Of a stretch of 64,000 bases of DNA, positions 1-8,481 are shown piece by piece. Position numbers and translations under genes: made by a program. The stretch spans positions 62,001 through 126,000 of the forward strand of contig CATLFB010000004.1 of NCBI GenBank assembly GCA_949927415.1. The letters run 5' to 3'. This DNA comes from an uncultured Candidatus Melainabacteria bacterium (GTDB taxonomy: Bacteria; Cyanobacteriota; Vampirovibrionia; Gastranaerophilales; Gastranaerophilaceae). Position 1 is the stretch's first letter. The number at the start of each line of letters is the position of its first letter. The notes below the pieces were generated by a model. The model was given only the letters and a program-made list of their open reading frames with translations, was not told the DNA's origin and ran no database searches.

Positions 1-24
1 TAGTGTTATAATTAGTTTTTTCAT
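1..24 (-). CDS. 5' end of a CDS leaving the window, possibly exported
   Basis: An ATG at 24 on the minus strand is preceded by a perfect AAGGAG Shine-Dalgarno (plus-strand 32-37) at 7 nt spacing. Only eight codons are visible, MKKLIITL, which has the Lys-Lys-hydrophobic look of a signal peptide start. The rest lies outside the window, so no function can be given. The strong ribosome binding site is the main reason to call it. Confidence 0.55.
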
Positions 25-127
25 ATTACAACTCCTTAATGACAGGATAAGGTTCGATATGCCGAAAAACTATTCAACGGAATTGTAATTTTGATTAAGC
101 GTTAAATTCTTATAAAATCCTAATCAA

Positions 128-159
128 AAAGTAGTATGAAAATAAAATCATACTACTTT
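128..159 (-). terminator. Terminator downstream of the 186-461 gene
   Basis: A 12-bp perfect inverted repeat (AAAGTAGTATGA / TCATACTACTTT) with an 8-nt loop. On the minus strand the second arm runs into a short T run, as expected for a Rho-independent terminator of the upstream minus-strand gene. Confidence 0.7.
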
Positions 160-185
160 CGATTTATTATGAGGTCTAACAGATT

Positions 186-461
186 TTAGTAATTAGTATT
201 AGGTTTTAATTCAACAACTTTGTCTTTTGATTTATTTGCAATTCTCACAGCTTCGAAAAAATCATCATAGTGCACCGGAACCTTAAAAACTTTTCCATTG
301 CTGATAACGCATGTGTGTGAAGGAATGAAACGATATTTAGGGTCTTCAAACGTAATTTCATCAGAATTAAATGTTATAGTTCCCATTCTATCAGTTTCCG
401 AATCTTTGCAGACGGTTTTGATTAACCCTTTAAATGAAGGCCCTATTGAATTAATTTGCAT
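186..461 (-). CDS. Hypothetical protein, 91 aa, N-terminal FKG motif
   Basis: Function not recognised. The start is supported by AAAGGA five bases before the ATG. The protein begins MQINSIGPSFKG, a short polar leader ending in Phe-Lys-Gly that recurs in similar form in several unrelated proteins of this window. The rest looks like a small soluble beta-rich domain with no signal peptide, membrane segment or cysteine pair. It stands alone, with a terminator on each side. The FKG leader is typical, in my experience, of hypothetical proteins of Gastranaerophilales. That it is a localisation or processing signal is only an inference. Confidence 0.75.
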   Translation of the reverse strand: MQINSIGPSFKGLIKTVCKDSETDRMGTITFNSDEITFEDPKYRFIPSHTCVISNGKVFKVPVHYDDFFEAVRIANKSKDKVVELKPNTNY

Positions 462-489
462 GATATTCCTTTCCGTTTTAAATAAAAAT

Positions 490-519
490 TTTCCTTCACT
501 TTAAAATACGTGAAGGAAA
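490..519 (-). terminator. Terminator downstream of the nifS-like gene
   Basis: Inverted repeat TTTCCTTCAC / GTGAAGGAAA with a 10-nt AT-rich loop, followed on the minus strand by ATTTTTATTT. It lies between the cysteine desulfurase stop at 553 and the start of the next gene at 461. Confidence 0.75.
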
Positions 520-552
520 TTTTTTGCGAATTTTGATACTTATTTACAAATC

Positions 553-1749
553 TTAACCGCGAAGGCGTTTAAGGTTTGCAAGTTCATCCTGATAGGGTGA
601 AAGTGCCGTAATTTTATTAATAATTCCCGGCATAACTTCAAGAACTCTGTCGATTTCGCTTTCTGTAGTGTATCTTGAAAGCGAGAAACGAATGCTTCCA
701 TGGATTGCGGTAAACGGAACATTCATCGCTCTTAAAACATGGCTTGGCTCTAAAGAACCCGACGTGCAGGCGCTTCCGGAACTTGCGCAGATTCCCAAAT
801 CGCTCATGTGAAGAAGAATCAACTCGCCCTCAATATATTCAAATCCTATGTTTGTCGTATTTGGAACGCGGTTTGAAATTCCGGCGTTCACTCTTGCGTT
901 ATATATATTTTTCAGAATTCCGCTCTCTAATTTATCGCGCAAACGTTTTACCACTGTAGCTTCTGCGCGCAAGCCGTCAATAGCAAGTTCTGCGGCTTTT
1001 GCAAGTCCTGCGATATAGGGAACGTTTTCAGTTCCGGCGCGCTTGCCTCTTTCCTGATGTCCGCCGATGATTAATGGCGTAATCAGAGTTTTTGAATTCA
1101 CATAAAGCGCTCCGATTCCTTTTGGCGCATGGAATTTGTGTCCGGAAATTCCGAGCAAATCAATTCCTGCCGCCTGAACATCAATCGGGATTTTGCCCGC
1201 AACCTGAACCGCGTCAACAAAGAATTTTGTTTCTTTGTTTTTTGATTTTATGATTTCAGAAATCTTTTCTATCGGGAAAATCACGCCTGTTTCGTTGTTC
1301 GCATACATAATTGAAACAAGCGCGGTATCGTAATTTATTGCCTGCTCAAGTTGTGCCAAATCAAGTTCGCCGTTAGCGTTTACGCCGATATAATCAACTT
1401 TATAACCTTCTTTTTCCAGAGTTTGATAAAGATTCAAAACACAAGGGTGTTCAACTTTTGTTGTTATAATGTGGCGTTTGTTTTTGTTCATGTTCAAAAC
1501 GCCGCGGATTGCCATATTCGCGCTTTCAGAACCGCAGGAAGTGAAAATGATTTCCTTTTCATTTGCCGCATTTACAAAGTCCTTTAAAACCCCGCGAGCT
1601 TCGCGCACCGCATGGTTTGAGCGTTTTGCAAATTCATAAACGCTTGATGGATTTGCATACTCTTCCTTGAAATAAGGCATCATCGAATCCAAAACTTCAG
1701 CTGCGACTTTTGTTGTCGCGTTGTTATCCAAATATATTAAATTACTCAT
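553..1749 (-). CDS. nifS: Cysteine desulfurase, NifS/IscS family
   Basis: PLP enzyme that removes sulfur from cysteine as an enzyme persulfide for Fe-S cluster assembly. The 398 aa length is normal. Visible marks are the N-terminal YLDNNATTK, the SGHKFHAPKGIGALY segment around residue 200 with the PLP lysine, and SSGSACTSG near 325, which carries the catalytic cysteine loop. The start codon overlaps the nifU stop in a TAATG junction with GAGGTGG upstream, so translation is coupled to nifU. The short catalytic loop and the full-length NifU partner favour NifS-type naming, but there is no nitrogenase nearby, so the role is general Fe-S biogenesis. Confidence 0.93.
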   Translation of the reverse strand: MSNLIYLDNNATTKVAAEVLDSMMPYFKEEYANPSSVYEFAKRSNHAVREARGVLKDFVNAANEKEIIFTSCGSESANMAIRGVLNMNKNKRHIITTKVEHPCVLNLYQTLEKEGYKVDYIGVNANGELDLAQLEQAINYDTALVSIMYANNETGVIFPIEKISEIIKSKNKETKFFVDAVQVAGKIPIDVQAAGIDLLGISGHKFHAPKGIGALYVNSKTLITPLIIGGHQERGKRAGTENVPYIAGLAKAAELAIDGLRAEATVVKRLRDKLESGILKNIYNARVNAGISNRVPNTTNIGFEYIEGELILLHMSDLGICASSGSACTSGSLEPSHVLRAMNVPFTAIHGSIRFSLSRYTTESEIDRVLEVMPGIINKITALSPYQDELANLKRLRG

Positions 1750-2582
1750 TATGCCACCTCGATTACTACAATTGCGGAATCAACGGTTTCGCGAAGAGTG
1801 CTTTCGACAAAAGCCTTCAAGGTAAGGTGCGAATTCTTGCAGCCTGAACATTTTCCGCGCAATTTCACAAGAACTTTATTGTCCTGAATGTCGACTAAAG
1901 TGATATCTCCGCCGTCTTTTCGAAGTTCCGGCGAAATCTGTGTTTCTATAATATTGTTGATTTTCAAAATCCTTTGTGCAGGTGAAAGCTGTGGTTTTTC
2001 AGCCTCTTCTTTTTTGTAATAGGTTTCAATGATATCTTTAATCAGGCCTTTGCATTTGCCGCAGGCGCCGCCGGCTTTTGTGTAATTGGTGATTTCTTCA
2101 ACGGTTTTCAGCCCGTTAACCTTGATTGCATCCCAAATCTGGTTTTCTGTTACTCCAAAACATGTGCAGACGATTTTTTCCTTCGGTTTTTCTTCGCGCA
2201 AATCATCCAAATCTGTCATATCATCAAAATTATGGAGTGCATCTTCAAGCGCTTCATAACCCATTACAGAGCAGTGCATCTTCTCCGGCGGCAAGCCTCC
2301 AAGCTGGTCTGCGATATCTTTATTGGTAATTTTTTTGACTTCTTCAACGCTTTTTCCGATAATCATTTCGGTCAAAATGCTTGAACTGGCAACGGCCGAA
2401 CCGCAGCCAAAAGTTTGGAATTTTGCATCTGTTACAATGCCGTTTTGTATTTTTAAATATATTTTCAAAGAATCACCGCAAGCTAAAGAGCCGGCTTCGC
2501 CGATTGCATCTGCGTTATCTATTTTGCCGACATTTCGCGGATTGCGGTAGTGATCCATTACTTTTTCAGAATAATCCCACAT
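1749..2582 (-). CDS. nifU: Fe-S cluster assembly scaffold NifU, three-domain
   Basis: Scaffold on which Fe-S clusters are built with sulfur from the adjacent desulfurase. At 277 aa it has all three NifU modules: an IscU-like domain (residues 1-125) with cysteines in ACGDS, FGCGSA and MHCSV; a central BFD-type [2Fe-2S] domain (about 135-185) with CTCFG and GACGKCKG; and a C-terminal NifU domain (about 205-277) with CSGCKNS. SD AAGGA precedes the ATG. It forms a two-gene operon with nifS. The three-domain form is classically tied to nitrogen fixation but also occurs in non-diazotrophs with a minimal NIF-type system, as here. Confidence 0.93.
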   Translation of the reverse strand: MWDYSEKVMDHYRNPRNVGKIDNADAIGEAGSLACGDSLKIYLKIQNGIVTDAKFQTFGCGSAVASSSILTEMIIGKSVEEVKKITNKDIADQLGGLPPEKMHCSVMGYEALEDALHNFDDMTDLDDLREEKPKEKIVCTCFGVTENQIWDAIKVNGLKTVEEITNYTKAGGACGKCKGLIKDIIETYYKKEEAEKPQLSPAQRILKINNIIETQISPELRKDGGDITLVDIQDNKVLVKLRGKCSGCKNSHLTLKAFVESTLRETVDSAIVVIEVA

Positions 2583-2664
2583 ATTTTTATCCTTATATTA
2601 TCTGTTACTTAATTACATTTTAACCCAAAAAAACATATCGTCCGCGATATTAATATAAACTTAA

Positions 2665-3555
2665 TTATTCAACAAAGAGCGTTTGCCCTTCAAGCTTTAC
2701 GCACGACCCCACGCGGGCGGTTGTTTTATCCGGATTATGTGTAAATCTAAACCCTGAAACTGCAGGAATGTCAAGTTCTGATTGAATTTCTTCAAACAAA
2801 ATTTTCAGCCACTCTTCATTATCAACGCCGGAAAATTCGCCAAAACAAACTGCCTGAACATTTTTTCTGAATTTTTCGATATTCATTAACTGCCTGAACA
2901 TTTTATCAATTTTGTAAACCGGCTCACCCACATCTTCCGCAAAAAACACAAACGGCTTATCCGGCACAAAATCAAGCCCGCAAAGAGAAACGACCGTCGA
3001 AAGATTTCCGCCCCAGAGAATTCCTTCACCCGCGCCGGGCTTTATAATCTCATTGCCGGAAATTTCATAACTTTTGCCGCTTAAAGCTTTGAAAAACTCT
3101 TTTGTCGTGAATTCCGATTGGGAAACTTTTCCAAAATCACTCATCACCATAGGCCCTGAATACGAAATAAGCCCCGCGCGCTTGTAAAACATCAGATTTA
3201 ATGCTGTGACATCAGAAAATCCGCAAAAAATCTTCGGATTTTTTCTCACAACAGAATAATTCAACTTCTCAACGAGCCTTATTGCGCCATATCCACCGCG
3301 AAGGCAAAGAATTGCATTTATGTCCGGATTTTTAAAAAACTCATGGATGTTTTTCAGACGAATATCATCGCACCCTGCAAGATATCTGTCTTTTGCATAA
3401 ATATCATCGCTCAGGAAAACCTTAAAACCTTCCGACTCAAAAAACTTCACAGCCCGCTTGACAAAAACACAATCATCTTTATCAACAGGGCCGCTTGGTG
3501 CGATAATTCCGATTACATCGCCGGATTTGAGGCCGGCAGGTTTAATAATGTTCAT
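2665..3555 (-). CDS. ldcA: Muramoyltetrapeptide carboxypeptidase (LD-carboxypeptidase, S66)
   Basis: Cytoplasmic serine peptidase that removes the terminal D-Ala from recycled murein tetrapeptides. At 296 aa it matches the S66 family. It starts with KSGDVIGIIAPSGP, has LCLRGGYGAIRL (about 92-103) and GFSDVTALN near residue 125, where the nucleophilic serine sits, and ends with a TARVGSCVKL segment near the position of the catalytic His. The related MccF family shares these motifs, so a role in microcin-like immunity cannot be excluded. It is divergent from dnaX, with about 40 bp between the starts. Confidence 0.85.
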   Translation of the reverse strand: MNIIKPAGLKSGDVIGIIAPSGPVDKDDCVFVKRAVKFFESEGFKVFLSDDIYAKDRYLAGCDDIRLKNIHEFFKNPDINAILCLRGGYGAIRLVEKLNYSVVRKNPKIFCGFSDVTALNLMFYKRAGLISYSGPMVMSDFGKVSQSEFTTKEFFKALSGKSYEISGNEIIKPGAGEGILWGGNLSTVVSLCGLDFVPDKPFVFFAEDVGEPVYKIDKMFRQLMNIEKFRKNVQAVCFGEFSGVDNEEWLKILFEEIQSELDIPAVSGFRFTHNPDKTTARVGSCVKLEGQTLFVE

Positions 3556-3580
3556 AATTTGTCCTATTTGAGTGCTCTTC

Positions 3581-3595
3581 TGCTATAATATTATC
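3581..3595 (+). promoter_or_regulatory. dnaX promoter with extended -10; leaderless start
   Basis: TGC-TATAAT (TATAAT at 3584-3589) stands exactly six bases before the dnaX ATG at 3596. No Shine-Dalgarno lies in the gap. The normal start point of transcription would coincide with the A of ATG, implying a leaderless mRNA. Confidence 0.65.
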
Positions 3596-5533
3596 ATGAA
3601 CGAAAAATATATACCTTTATACAGAAAATACCGTCCGCAAAAACTGGAAGAAGTTGTAGGACAAGAACATATTAAACAGGCGCTTTCAAACGCCATTGCA
3701 ATGGATAAGATTTCTCATGCCTATCTATTTACAGGCCCGAGAGGGACAGGTAAGACTTCAACCGCAAGAATTTTTGCCAAATCTTTAAACTGCGTAAACG
3801 GCCCGACCGTAAGCCCTTGCGGTGAATGCGAAAACTGCCGAGACATTACAAATTCCGTTCCGATGGATGTTATCGAAATAGACGCCGCCAGCAACAGAAA
3901 AGTCGAAGATGCGCAAAATATTTTAGAAAAAGTTATGTATGCGCCGGTGAACAGCCGTTTCAAGATTTATATCATAGACGAAGTTCACATGCTCTCAACC
4001 ACAGCATTCAACGCACTGTTGAAGACTCTTGAAGAGCCGCCGAAAAACGTTATTTTCATACTTGCAACAACAGAAGTTCACAAGGTTCTCGATACCATCA
4101 AAAGCCGCTGCCAGCGCTTTGATTTCAGAAGAATCACAACTTCAGACATCGTAAAACACCTGAGATTCATCTCTGACAGCGAAAAAATAAATATCACAGA
4201 CGATGCGCTTGCAACAATTGCCAAAAATTCGGCCGGCGGAATGCGCGACAGTATCGCACTTCTCGACCAGTTGAGCGTTTTAGGGACTCAGAATGCGATT
4301 ACAACCGATGATATTAATTCGCTTCTTGGTCGAATTTCGTTTGATGTTTTGCGCGATTTGAATTCGAATATTTTATCGTCAAATCATGCAGGCGCCGTCG
4401 AAACTCTGGAAAAAATCTACAATTCCGGAAACGAGCCTGTACAAATTTTGCAAAACCTGCTTGATTATTTCAAAAACCTTCTTATTGTAAAAAATTGCAA
4501 ACCCGAAATTGCGATTGAACTTACGCAGTTGAATGATTTGCAATTAAAGGATTTAGCGTCACAGGCAAAAGAGATTGAAACTCATCAGATTATTTCGTTG
4601 AGCGACAAGTGTGCAAATTACATAAAAGAATTAAAATCAACAAACAATCCGCATTTATGGCTTGAAATTGCGATAATTGACCTTGCAAATCTTGCAGAAA
4701 ACACCAAACTTGAAGAATTGCAGGCTAGATTGAGCGCAGTTGAAGGCGGCGGGCATTATACACCAACATCTGATGCGCCGTCAGGCCATGCAGTGCCGAA
4801 AATAGTTCAGCAAAAAGCTGCACCGCAGCCAGCACCGCAACCCGTTCAAGCGCCTGTCAAGCCGCAAACACCTTCGCAAGCGGCTCCAACCGTAAAAGAG
4901 CCGGTTCAAAGCCCCACGCCGCCTTCACAGCCGGCGCCAAGTGAAACTCCGGAACAAAGCCGGGTTCAGGCAGATGATTTTGCGCCGATGCCAAAGGCAA
5001 AATCGGCGGACGGAAATGATTTGATGGGTTTGTGGGCAAGTTTGCTTGCTAATATTCAAAAGCCGCCGGTTCATGCGCTATTGAAACAGTGGGCGCGTCC
5101 TGTAAAAATTACGCCTGAAGAAGTTGTCATTACTGTTAAAAATGAGATTTATCTTAACCAGTTTGTGTCAGGCAGCAAGCGCGACACTTTGCAAAAGGCA
5201 GTCGATACGCTGTTTTCTGCAAGCGGCGTGGTGATAAATGTGAGACTTCCGCTGCCTGAAGATGAAGCGATTATACAAAAGGCGGCCGCTGAAAAAAAGT
5301 CTGATGCGGCACCGGTAAAACCATCTCCGGAGCCGATATCAACACAACAGCCAAAAGAGGAAACGCCATCTTTAAAAGAGGTTGAAGAAGATATTGAAGC
5401 CGCAGAAAATTCCGACACGGGTGAAGAAACTGCCACAGAATTAAATTCCGCAAAATCAAAACGATTTGAGGATATGCATTCTGATACCGTGAATATGGTT
5501 ATGGATTTATTTGACGGCAAAGTCATTGAATAA
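3596..5533 (+). CDS. dnaX: DNA polymerase III subunit gamma/tau
   Basis: Clamp-loader ATPase of the replicative polymerase, 645 aa. Residues 1-220 are the AAA+ domain with Walker A TGPRGTGKTSTAR, four zinc cysteines (CVNGPTVSPCGECENC), the DEVH Walker B (IIDEVHML) and an SRC sensor. Domain III follows to about 360. A Pro/Gln/Ala-rich linker spans about 390-470, and a folded C-terminal domain about 475-560 ends in an acidic tail. A GTG at 3572 would add eight residues but would lie upstream of the -10 box, so ATG 3596 is chosen. The tail contains a slippery A-AAA-AAG heptamer with a hairpin and an immediate -1 frame stop (separate feature), suggesting a shorter second product. Confidence 0.95.
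   Translation: MNEKYIPLYRKYRPQKLEEVVGQEHIKQALSNAIAMDKISHAYLFTGPRGTGKTSTARIFAKSLNCVNGPTVSPCGECENCRDITNSVPMDVIEIDAASNRKVEDAQNILEKVMYAPVNSRFKIYIIDEVHMLSTTAFNALLKTLEEPPKNVIFILATTEVHKVLDTIKSRCQRFDFRRITTSDIVKHLRFISDSEKINITDDALATIAKNSAGGMRDSIALLDQLSVLGTQNAITTDDINSLLGRISFDVLRDLNSNILSSNHAGAVETLEKIYNSGNEPVQILQNLLDYFKNLLIVKNCKPEIAIELTQLNDLQLKDLASQAKEIETHQIISLSDKCANYIKELKSTNNPHLWLEIAIIDLANLAENTKLEELQARLSAVEGGGHYTPTSDAPSGHAVPKIVQQKAAPQPAPQPVQAPVKPQTPSQAAPTVKEPVQSPTPPSQPAPSETPEQSRVQADDFAPMPKAKSADGNDLMGLWASLLANIQKPPVHALLKQWARPVKITPEEVVITVKNEIYLNQFVSGSKRDTLQKAVDTLFSASGVVINVRLPLPEDEAIIQKAAAEKKSDAAPVKPSPEPISTQQPKEETPSLKEVEEDIEAAENSDTGEETATELNSAKSKRFEDMHSDTVNMVMDLFDGKVIE
5293..5335 (+). promoter_or_regulatory. 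Candidate programmed -1 frameshift site in dnaX
   Basis: The heptamer AAAAAAG at 5293-5299 is in the correct phase (A AAA AAG, codons GAA-AAA-AAG). After a -1 slip the next codons are GTC and TGA (stop at 5302-5304). Seven bases after the heptamer a hairpin begins: CGGCACCGG (5307-5315) pairs with CCGGAGCCG (5327-5335) with one A-A mismatch. An AAAGG stretch about 10 nt upstream could act as a stimulatory Shine-Dalgarno. The layout matches that known for E. coli dnaX, but the product would keep 569 of 645 residues. Confidence 0.6.
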
Positions 5534-5585
5534 TCAGCCTATTGATATTATTGCATAATTCTTACAGTCGTATCACAGGCACTTA

Positions 5586-6656
5586 TCAGGCAGAAACCGG
5601 ATAATAAGTCAACAAAATATCTGGCGAAAAAGTTTGGATTTCACAGAATTTGAAGTTCAAACTTTCATTTATTTCGGTAATATTTTTTCCGGCAAATGCG
5701 GATTTTGAACTGTTATCGCAGGTAATTTTCGGCGCAATAAAATGGTAAATTTTATCCGCAAACGGAAGAAACGAACCGTTTAAAATCCCGCCTGATTCGA
5801 CAAGAATACTGTAAATTTTTAGTTCAAAAAGTTTTTTTAATATAAATTCAATATCAAGTTTGTCATTTTTTAAAGGCGTATAAATCAGCCCGATGTGCTC
5901 ATCTGCGGCGCGCGCAATTGTTTCCGACGCATTTTTTTGGTTGTGGAAAACGTAAATATTACCGGATTTGTAGATTTCTGAATTTTCAAAATCGGTTTTG
6001 AGTTCTCTATCCAGAATTATTTTTGTTTTGTGCCGCATTGTCGGATTGTCCGCAATTACAGTTGAAGAACTTGTCAAAATCGCATCATAGTGGGCGCGTA
6101 TGTGTTTAACCTCTTCGCGTGCGGCGCTTGAAGTTATCCACTTTGAGTGGCCTGAACTTGTGGCGATTTTGCCATCAAGTGTTGTTGCAGTTTTGAGAGC
6201 AACGAAGGTTCTTTTTTCTTTAATATTTGTCATAAAAACTTCATTAAGCCTTCGCGCCTCATCCGCAAGAACGCCTGTCACAACCTCAATTCCTGCGGCT
6301 TTTAGTTTTGCAATCCCGTTTCCTGCAACAAGCGGATTTACATCCTCAATTGCAATGACAACTTTTTTTATGCCGTATTCGATTATCAAATCAGCGCAGG
6401 GAGGAGTTTTGCCAAAATGCGAACAGGGTTCAAGATTGACGATTAAAGTTCCGCCCTCAGTATCTTTTGGCGAAACTTTTAAAAGCGCATCGCGCTCAGC
6501 ATGATTTTCACCATATTTTGCATGAAAGCCTGTTGAGATAATTTCTCCGTTCCTGTTCAACACAACACATCCCACAAGCGGATTTGGAGAAGTTTTTCCT
6601 TCTGCCAGCCTTGCGAGTTCAAAACATTTTTGCATATATATTTCATATTGTTTCAT
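5586..6656 (-). CDS. ribD: Riboflavin biosynthesis deaminase/reductase
   Basis: Bifunctional enzyme for the second and third steps of riboflavin synthesis from GTP: deamination then NADPH reduction of the pyrimidine intermediate. 356 aa, normal size. The N-terminal deaminase (1-145) shows the zinc motif HAERDAL and PCSHFGKTPPCAD. The C-terminal reductase starts near RTFVALKTATTLDGKIA (about 148) and includes VESGGILNGSFL. The ATG sits six bases after TGC-TAAAAT, with no Shine-Dalgarno. It is convergent with dnaX. No other rib genes are in the window. Confidence 0.94.
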   Translation of the reverse strand: MKQYEIYMQKCFELARLAEGKTSPNPLVGCVVLNRNGEIISTGFHAKYGENHAERDALLKVSPKDTEGGTLIVNLEPCSHFGKTPPCADLIIEYGIKKVVIAIEDVNPLVAGNGIAKLKAAGIEVVTGVLADEARRLNEVFMTNIKEKRTFVALKTATTLDGKIATSSGHSKWITSSAAREEVKHIRAHYDAILTSSSTVIADNPTMRHKTKIILDRELKTDFENSEIYKSGNIYVFHNQKNASETIARAADEHIGLIYTPLKNDKLDIEFILKKLFELKIYSILVESGGILNGSFLPFADKIYHFIAPKITCDNSSKSAFAGKNITEINESLNFKFCEIQTFSPDILLTYYPVSA

Positions 6657-6671
6657 AATTGAATTTTAGCA
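6657..6671 (-). promoter_or_regulatory. ribD promoter, extended -10, leaderless start
   Basis: On the minus strand TGC-TAAAAT ends six bases (TCAATT) before the ribD ATG at 6656. As at dnaX, this leaves no room for a leader or a Shine-Dalgarno. Confidence 0.55.
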
Positions 6672-6714
6672 AAAAATCTGGTATAAATAAACAGTTAAAA
6701 GATAAGGAGGAAAA

Positions 6715-7380
6715 ATGGATATCAGATATTTAGGACACAGCGCATTTCAGTTTAAGGTTGGTGAAAGAAGCATTCTAATTGACCCGCTTGTAAACAGAAA
6801 TGACAAATATAACTGGCATGAAGAAAACATCACGGATATTTTCGTAACCCATGGTCATGCTGATCATATCGGCGACAGCGTTGAAATTGCAAAAGAAAAA
6901 GGTTCTACGGTTTCTGCGGTTGTAGAGCTTGCAAAATATTTTTCTAATCAGGGAATCACGACAAACAGCGTTAATTTCGGAAGCTGGCTGAATTATCCTT
7001 GGGGAAGAGCGGTTTTTGTTCCGGCTTTCCATTCAAACTCACTTCCTGACGGAAGTTTTGCCGGAAGCGCAGCGGGCGTCATCTTTGATATTGAAGGCGT
7101 TAGAATTTACCATGCCGGAGATACAGCATTAACAGGCGAGATGAAAACAATCAGAGAACTTTACCATCCGACAATTGCCCTTCTTCCGATTGGCGGACAT
7201 TACACGATGGATGTGGTTCATGCATCAGTTGCGGCGGATTGGCTTGGCGTAAAAACAGTTATTCCGATGCATTACAACACTTTCCCCGAAATCAAGGCTG
7301 ATTTGGAAGCATTCATGAAATTAGTCAATATGAACAACACAAACTGCATGATTCTGAATCCTGAAGAAATACAAAAATAA
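6715..7380 (+). CDS. Metal-dependent hydrolase, UPF0173 / metallo-beta-lactamase fold
   Basis: Soluble 221 aa protein of the UPF0173 branch of the metallo-beta-lactamase superfamily. It shows the zinc motif THGHADHIGD (about residues 45-54), a second conserved block YHAGDTAL (about 130-137) and PMHYNTFPEI near the C-terminus. AAGGAGG precedes the ATG by five bases. The physiological substrate of this family is not established. It is followed by a clear terminator and is probably a single-gene transcript. Confidence 0.88.
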   Translation: MDIRYLGHSAFQFKVGERSILIDPLVNRNDKYNWHEENITDIFVTHGHADHIGDSVEIAKEKGSTVSAVVELAKYFSNQGITTNSVNFGSWLNYPWGRAVFVPAFHSNSLPDGSFAGSAAGVIFDIEGVRIYHAGDTALTGEMKTIRELYHPTIALLPIGGHYTMDVVHASVAADWLGVKTVIPMHYNTFPEIKADLEAFMKLVNMNNTNCMILNPEEIQK

Positions 7381-7393
7381 CAATTCAAAACAC

Positions 7394-7431
7394 AAAACTC
7401 CGTCTGAAAAATTATTCCGGCGGAGTTTTAT
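7394..7431 (+). terminator. Terminator downstream of the UPF0173 gene
   Basis: AAAACTCCG (7394-7402) pairs with CGGAGTTTT (7421-7429) around an 18-nt loop and is followed by an AT-rich tail. Confidence 0.65.
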
Positions 7432-7506
7432 TAACCCAAACATTATCACAACGATTAATTGAACATTTTTTTTAACGTGATATTCTGATTTCAGAAACGA
7501 GGCATT

Positions 7507-8481
7507 ATGGATATTTTATTTTTAATTGACAGAATCGAGTTGAAATATTTTGAATTCAACAATCTGGTAACAAATTTCTGGCTCATAAGAGAGCTGATGA
7601 GAGAAGGCAGCAACGTTTTCATTACAACAATCGACAAACTCGGAATTTCGGGCGGAAAAGCTTTTGCGCACTGTTATCCGGTCTTTGAAAAACTCGGAAA
7701 CATCTTATACGAACGCACCGAAACCAAACGAAACATTGAAGAATTCAGACTTTGCATGCTCAGAAACGACCCGCCGGTTGATTTGGATTACATAAACGCA
7801 ACCTACATTTTTGATTTTGTCGACAGAAGCAAAACAATTGTTATGAATGAACCGCGTGCTGTTCGAGATTTCAATGAAAAACTCCATGCAATGCTTTTCC
7901 CTGACTTAATGCCGGAGCACATGGTAACATCTTCAAAATCCGACATTATGGAATTTTTGAATAATCATGAAGAAATCGTTTTGAAACCGTTGAACAGATG
8001 TTTTGGCGCCGGCGTTATGACGCTCAAAAAAGGCGACAAAAATACCGCTGTAATCATAAATTCAATGACAAACAACGGCTCAACCCTTGTTATGGTGCAG
8101 AAATATATTGAAAAAGCCCGATTCGGCGACAAACGCGTACTATTTTTAGGCGATGAAGTTCTTCCATATTGCGTTCAAAAACTTCCGTCAAACGACGATT
8201 TCAAATTCAACGACCACTGCGACAGCAATATTATAAAAGCGGTTCTGACAGATTCCGAAAAAGAAAAGTTCACACCCGTAGCCCAAAAACTCAACTCAAT
8301 GGGAATTTCAATGGCCGGACTTGACGTTATTGATGAAAAAATTATCGAAATTAACGTCACAAGCCCCTGCTACTTCATCAAAGAAATAAACGCTCATTTC
8401 GGAATAGAACTTGAAAAACAGGTGACAAATTTCATCCTCTCACGCGCTAAAAGTGAAGTTCTTATCTCCGGGCTTTCATAA
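7507..8481 (+). CDS. gshB: Glutathione synthetase-like ATP-grasp ligase
   Basis: ATP-grasp enzyme, 324 aa, most like prokaryotic glutathione synthetase, which joins gamma-glutamylcysteine and glycine. The N-terminal RNDPPVDLDYINATYIF segment (about 83-99) corresponds to the family's DPPxDxxY block, EIVLKPLNRCFGAGV (about 157-171) is the ATP-binding loop, and EINVTSPCYFIKEI near residue 280 matches the metal/substrate site. No gshA lies nearby, so the natural substrate could differ. SD ACGAGG precedes the ATG. The last 20 bp overlap tail-to-tail with the next gene. Confidence 0.78.
   Translation: MDILFLIDRIELKYFEFNNLVTNFWLIRELMREGSNVFITTIDKLGISGGKAFAHCYPVFEKLGNILYERTETKRNIEEFRLCMLRNDPPVDLDYINATYIFDFVDRSKTIVMNEPRAVRDFNEKLHAMLFPDLMPEHMVTSSKSDIMEFLNNHEEIVLKPLNRCFGAGVMTLKKGDKNTAVIINSMTNNGSTLVMVQKYIEKARFGDKRVLFLGDEVLPYCVQKLPSNDDFKFNDHCDSNIIKAVLTDSEKEKFTPVAQKLNSMGISMAGLDVIDEKIIEINVTSPCYFIKEINAHFGIELEKQVTNFILSRAKSEVLISGLS

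Noticed and set aside
3572-3595. GTG at 3572 as the dnaX start
   Set aside because: It lies upstream of the TATAAT promoter box, has no ribosome site, and the extra residues do not resemble DnaX N-termini.
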